Assembly (NCBI GenBank): GCA_964058845.1
Contig: CAXKVR010000220.1
Location: forward strand, 165,934 to 229,933
From: Carex sylvatica
Lineage: Eukaryota > Streptophyta > Magnoliopsida > Poales > Cyperaceae
DNA length: 64,000 nucleotides
Reading direction: 5' to 3'
Position numbers and translations under genes: made by a program. The notes under the pieces were generated by a model. The model saw only the letters and a list, made by a program, of their open reading frames with translations, had not been told where the DNA came from and ran no database searches. This document shows positions 60,861-64,000 of the stretch, piece after piece (positions within the stretch are counted from its first letter, which is position 1; every line of letters begins with the position of its first letter).

Positions 60861-60945
60861 CTAGTTTTTGAATTTCAGTCAGCTCAAGGCTGTTTCCGGT
60901 GAAATATTTAAAACAAATTATATTTAAAAAAAAATCTTTTGAGAC

Positions 60946-62227
60946 CTTATCTGGAAAAAATTATTTATTTGAAATTTTAATTAAATGATGTGCTACCTTA
61001 TGTGTGTTATGCATGTATAAATCGCGTATATAGATAACTTCAATCCGAAACAATTAAAAAATGTGTAGAGCTACTAAGGTTTTTGTTGTACTCTGGTATT
61101 TTATATATTAAATTATACTTGAGGCGTTTGTGTAGTTTCTACACAGTCTGTTTTAAACTAAAAAAATTTAGAAGAGTTGTGTTAGACGTAGCGAGCTAGC
61201 GTAAAATACGGTCTGTTTATACCTTATCTCAACTTGTTTGCAATAAAAGACTTTGTTACTGTTGTTTTTGTTGTACCACATTAAAGGACCCTGACATATT
61301 CTCCGAGGAAACTCAGCGAAAAGCAGAAAAAAAAAGTGTTGTCTAAGATATAATACATTGAAGCGGATCTGAGCCGTTCGATTCATATCACAATTAATGC
61401 TTGTGGCATCAGACCAAATTTGATGGGACGTGCAACATCGATTCTAGTTTTCGAACACTTGTAGAATTATCTAACTTGATGTGAAATGCATTTAAAAATA
61501 GCAATATGGAATTCCAAATATATTTATGATCCTTTGTATTATGTTGATTTAAAATTAATAATTAAATCGGAAAATAAGTAATTTATAAAGTCCTAACCAA
61601 AATATAGATTTATAAATCATAAGTGTTGAGAATGCATACAATAATTATATGATATTTCTATGTATTTGAAAATATCTTTGTATTTAAAATATTATTGAAA
61701 ACAAATTGTAAATATATAACATCTTTATTTGAACATTTCTCATCATATTAAATGTCAATTCTTAATTATTTCTCGAAAGTAGGAGACTTGAGTAGGTGAC
61801 ACCTGTTATCCACCAAATTTCTTTTAGTTATATAAATTTACAATATTGCTACTTACCTAACTTCATTCTCCACCACGTGTACTCTCCAAATTTCATTCTA
61901 ATTGATTTCCCCTTTTATTTTATCACACTAATCTCTATATTTCTTATTTTTTTAATCCTCCCCAACGAACCTTGTTCTCTTGCTGAGTCCGCACAAGCAC
62001 TTCCCTTTCGTCTACCACACACAATCTCACCCTCATCACTATCTCATTTCTGTGGTGTGCCCGGAACTTGAAAATTGAGATAATTTATTACAAGGGACAG
62101 CGGAGGAGAAGAACTAGTGTCGACAACTTCGCTGGCCGAACAACAATGAAGGGATGTAGGAGAAAGAATTGAATTTTGCTCGAGGCATATACTAATTGTC
62201 CCCGTAGTCTCTTGAATTTATTAATGG
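60946..62227. other. Duplicated flank (right copy) and a copy-specific segment
   Basis: 60980-61365 repeats 40580-41022. 61366-62227 has no match in the left copy and includes a C-rich leader-like stretch at about 61960-62060 but no recognisable gene. Confidence 0.6.
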
Positions 62228-62935
62228 TACTAAAATGAACTCTTCTTTGTGCTATGTTTTTCTTTGTTAAGTCTAATGTGTTGCTTAGGATGAACCCACT
62301 GTTCTTGGGTGGCTATTCCTTCAATGTAAAATTGATTCTTCAAGTAAAACTCTTTTTGTCATAATTGAAAATTTCTCACTGAATTTTAAAACTCGTTGTG
62401 CCCTTTTGTTCATGCCTTGCCTCAATTAAATTAAGGTTAAAAGGAAAAGCTATTAGCTGTGATTAAATGTTTAGATGATCGTAAACTGAAATAATACCTC
62501 GTTTTAATGATTTAATCATTATTTGGAGCACCAATGTCAGTTCTAATGATTTAATCATTTTAAATGTGTTCAGAATTATACAAAAAATTTAATAGCCATA
62601 TAATTTGTTTTAAATGGAATCCTATAACTTTGTTTGCATAAAATTGGTAAATTATTCCCAAAATTTCTCTAATAATTGCTTGTGTAACTACTAGACAAAA
62701 TTTGGTGCACAACAACCATTTTTTTTTTTTTTAATTTCTCAGTTGATCTCAGTATCTAATTAGATACATTTAATACATTTTACGAGAAACAGGCAAATAG
62801 TGCATTGGTGTGTGTGGACAATAAATTCTTGAGATCTTCCTTCAATAATCTTATTTCTATAAGAAAACTGTCTGTATTCACAATAGAAAACAAGCAAATG
62901 GTATTTTTTATTCAATTAGTAATCAGTTTTTGATG
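62228..62935. repeat. Duplicated flank block, right copy
   Basis: Near-identical partner of 41986-42690. Confidence 0.8.
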
Positions 62936-63196
62936 CCAAATTTGATCTCATTTGCCAGTTTAGTAGGAAAGACGTCACCAGTAAATCTCTGATTTTCAGT
63001 TGTGTGGTTCAACTTCTCCCTGCCTGTCTTAATCTACACATAGGTATATTACTATTTTTTCTTATTACTAGGCTGATAATTATATGTTATCCAGTCGTTA
63101 TTCATTAATTCAATTACTCTTCACAACAGGATTCTAAGATAAGATTTCTGCTCACATAACTGCATTTTGTGCCTTACTCTTTCTACACGTGTCGAG
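62936..63196 (+). repeat. Leader cassette of a third NLR-like unit
   Basis: Contains the end of the first leader exon (donor ACATAG|GTATAT at about 63042) and the conserved leader exon 63130-63196 (CAACAG ... GTCGAG|GTATCC). The antisense PPR motif itself is deleted here; only the adjoining TTTGCCAGTTTAGTAGGAAAG part remains. By comparison with gene 2, coding exons are expected about 2.1 kb beyond the window. Confidence 0.65.
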
Positions 63197-63424
63197 GTAT
63201 CCCTCTCATCATATTTTATTTCAAAAAATTATATTATGAAATTTAATGTGCAAGTTCAATTTATATTTGCAAATGTAATGTAGATGCTAAATTTATTATA
63301 TATATATGTACATACAATATTTTATAATTACAATATTTTGTTAATACTATATCAATAGCTTTATAGTTAGACACCACCACCTCAAATTTTCTGGTGAATT
63401 TTACTTGAAGTTGATATATTACAA

Positions 63425-63427
<3 letters not shown>

Positions 63428-63511
<84 letters not shown>
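63428..63511. repeat. (TA)n(GA)n microsatellite
   Basis: About 50 bp of TA followed by about 32 bp of GA. It borders the foldback MITE; another (TA)n lies on the other side at about 63932-63965. Confidence 0.95.
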
Positions 63512-63515
<4 letters not shown>

Positions 63516-63928
63516 CTAATATACAATCGATTGTTCCTAGCCTCCCGTGCAACCAAGCCGTTTTCCAATTTTTAAAGTCCAAATGATCGATCCAAACCGT
63601 TAGATGTCATCTCCATATTAAAATGTGCTAGGAGACCAAATTTTATATTTTTTGGAATTTTTTTACTATTTATTAAGCCACTTTGAAAATCGCTGATCCA
63701 ACGGTAGCTTCTGGTTTTTACTGTTTGGTAAGCCACCGTTGGATCAGCAATTTTCAAAGTGGCTTAATAAATAGTAAACAAATTCCAAAAAATGTAAAAT
63801 TTGGTCTCCTAGCACATTTTAATATGGAGATGACATTTAACGGTTTGGATCGATCATTTGAATTTTAAAAATCGGAAAACGACTTGGTTGCACGGGAGGC
63901 TAGGAACAATCGATTGTATATTAGCCTA

Positions 63929-63935
<7 letters not shown>
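63512..63935. mobile_element. Foldback MITE, hairpin family A, copy 3
   Basis: Almost perfect palindrome of about 420 bp. Ends TAGnCTAATATACAATCGATTG, inner arms ATCCAACGGT and CACTTTGAAAATCGCTGATC. It is inserted in a TA repeat; the flanking GTATGATATGAA matches the intron of gene 2 near 43550, where the element is absent. The two arms are very alike, so it is young. Confidence 0.88.
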
Positions 63936-63970
<35 letters not shown>

Positions 63971-64000
63971 ATGATATGAAGCATGTTTTATTTTTGTTGA

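Larger units (their letters stand above)
57225..60936. mobile_element. MULE carrying a plant mobile domain gene, 3.7 kb
   Basis: Flanked by the 9-bp duplication TTTTGAGAC (57216-57224 and 60937-60945). Terminal inverted repeats start GATTTTTTTTTAAA. The paralogous locus near 40110 holds a single uninterrupted copy of the target. Inside are a PMD pseudogene on the plus strand and, converging on it, the N-terminal part of a MuDR-type transposase on the minus strand. The DDE part of the transposase is missing, so it was mobilised in trans. Confidence 0.9.

Noticed and set aside
1..64000. LTR retrotransposons, tRNA or rRNA genes
   Set aside because: I saw no paired LTRs with primer-binding site, and no cloverleaf or rRNA sequence that I could support by eye.

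Overview
This is an AT-rich stretch of plant (angiosperm) nuclear DNA. The evidence is spliced genes with GT-AG introns, a plant-only receptor kinase, NLR-type resistance-gene relatives, F-box/FBD and PPR fragments, and typical plant transposons (Helitron, MULE, hAT, CACTA and LINE pieces, foldback MITEs). I cannot name the species. The F-box remnant looks most like monocot or early-diverging angiosperm families, but that is only an impression.

Layout. 1-842: 3' end of a broken F-box/LRR/FBD gene. 1160-2094: 5' part of a dead LINE. 3860-9629 (minus): the one clearly intact conserved gene, an eight-exon ALE2-like receptor kinase of 752 residues whose splice phases all join cleanly. 10-19.6 kb: gene-poor, with two related foldback MITEs, a 16-copy 82-bp minisatellite, a Helitron 3' terminus, a promoter-like segment and a hAT MITE. 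19.6-64 kb: a tandemly duplicated and rearranged NLR-like locus.

The NLR-like array. A unit of about 7.5 kb is present at 27.3-34.7 kb and 42.8-50.4 kb. Each unit holds an antisense PPR fragment in a non-coding leader, a short conserved leader exon, a long intron, two coding exons and a long shared 3' flank. The two encoded proteins (809 and 752 residues) keep the second half of an NB-ARC domain, the winged helix and LRRs. They lack the P-loop and kinase-2 motifs, and a helical N-terminal domain I do not recognise takes their place; it is duplicated in copy 1 and single in copy 2. Copy 2 also ends in an acidic tail grown from GAT repeats. Further leader cassettes lie at about 24.8, 26.5 and 62.9 kb. 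The last is the start of a third unit whose coding part should lie just beyond the right edge.

Transposons dated by the duplication. The flanks of the array are duplicated too (35.9-42.7 kb against 56.3-62.9 kb), so one copy shows the empty site of insertions in the other. This defines a 3.3-kb Helitron (36467-39782) carrying gene fragments, a 3.7-kb MULE (57225-60936) with a 9-bp target duplication that carries a plant-mobile-domain gene facing a truncated MuDR-type transposase, a hAT MITE (44815-45000) and a foldback MITE (about 40124-40550). All four inserted after the duplication.
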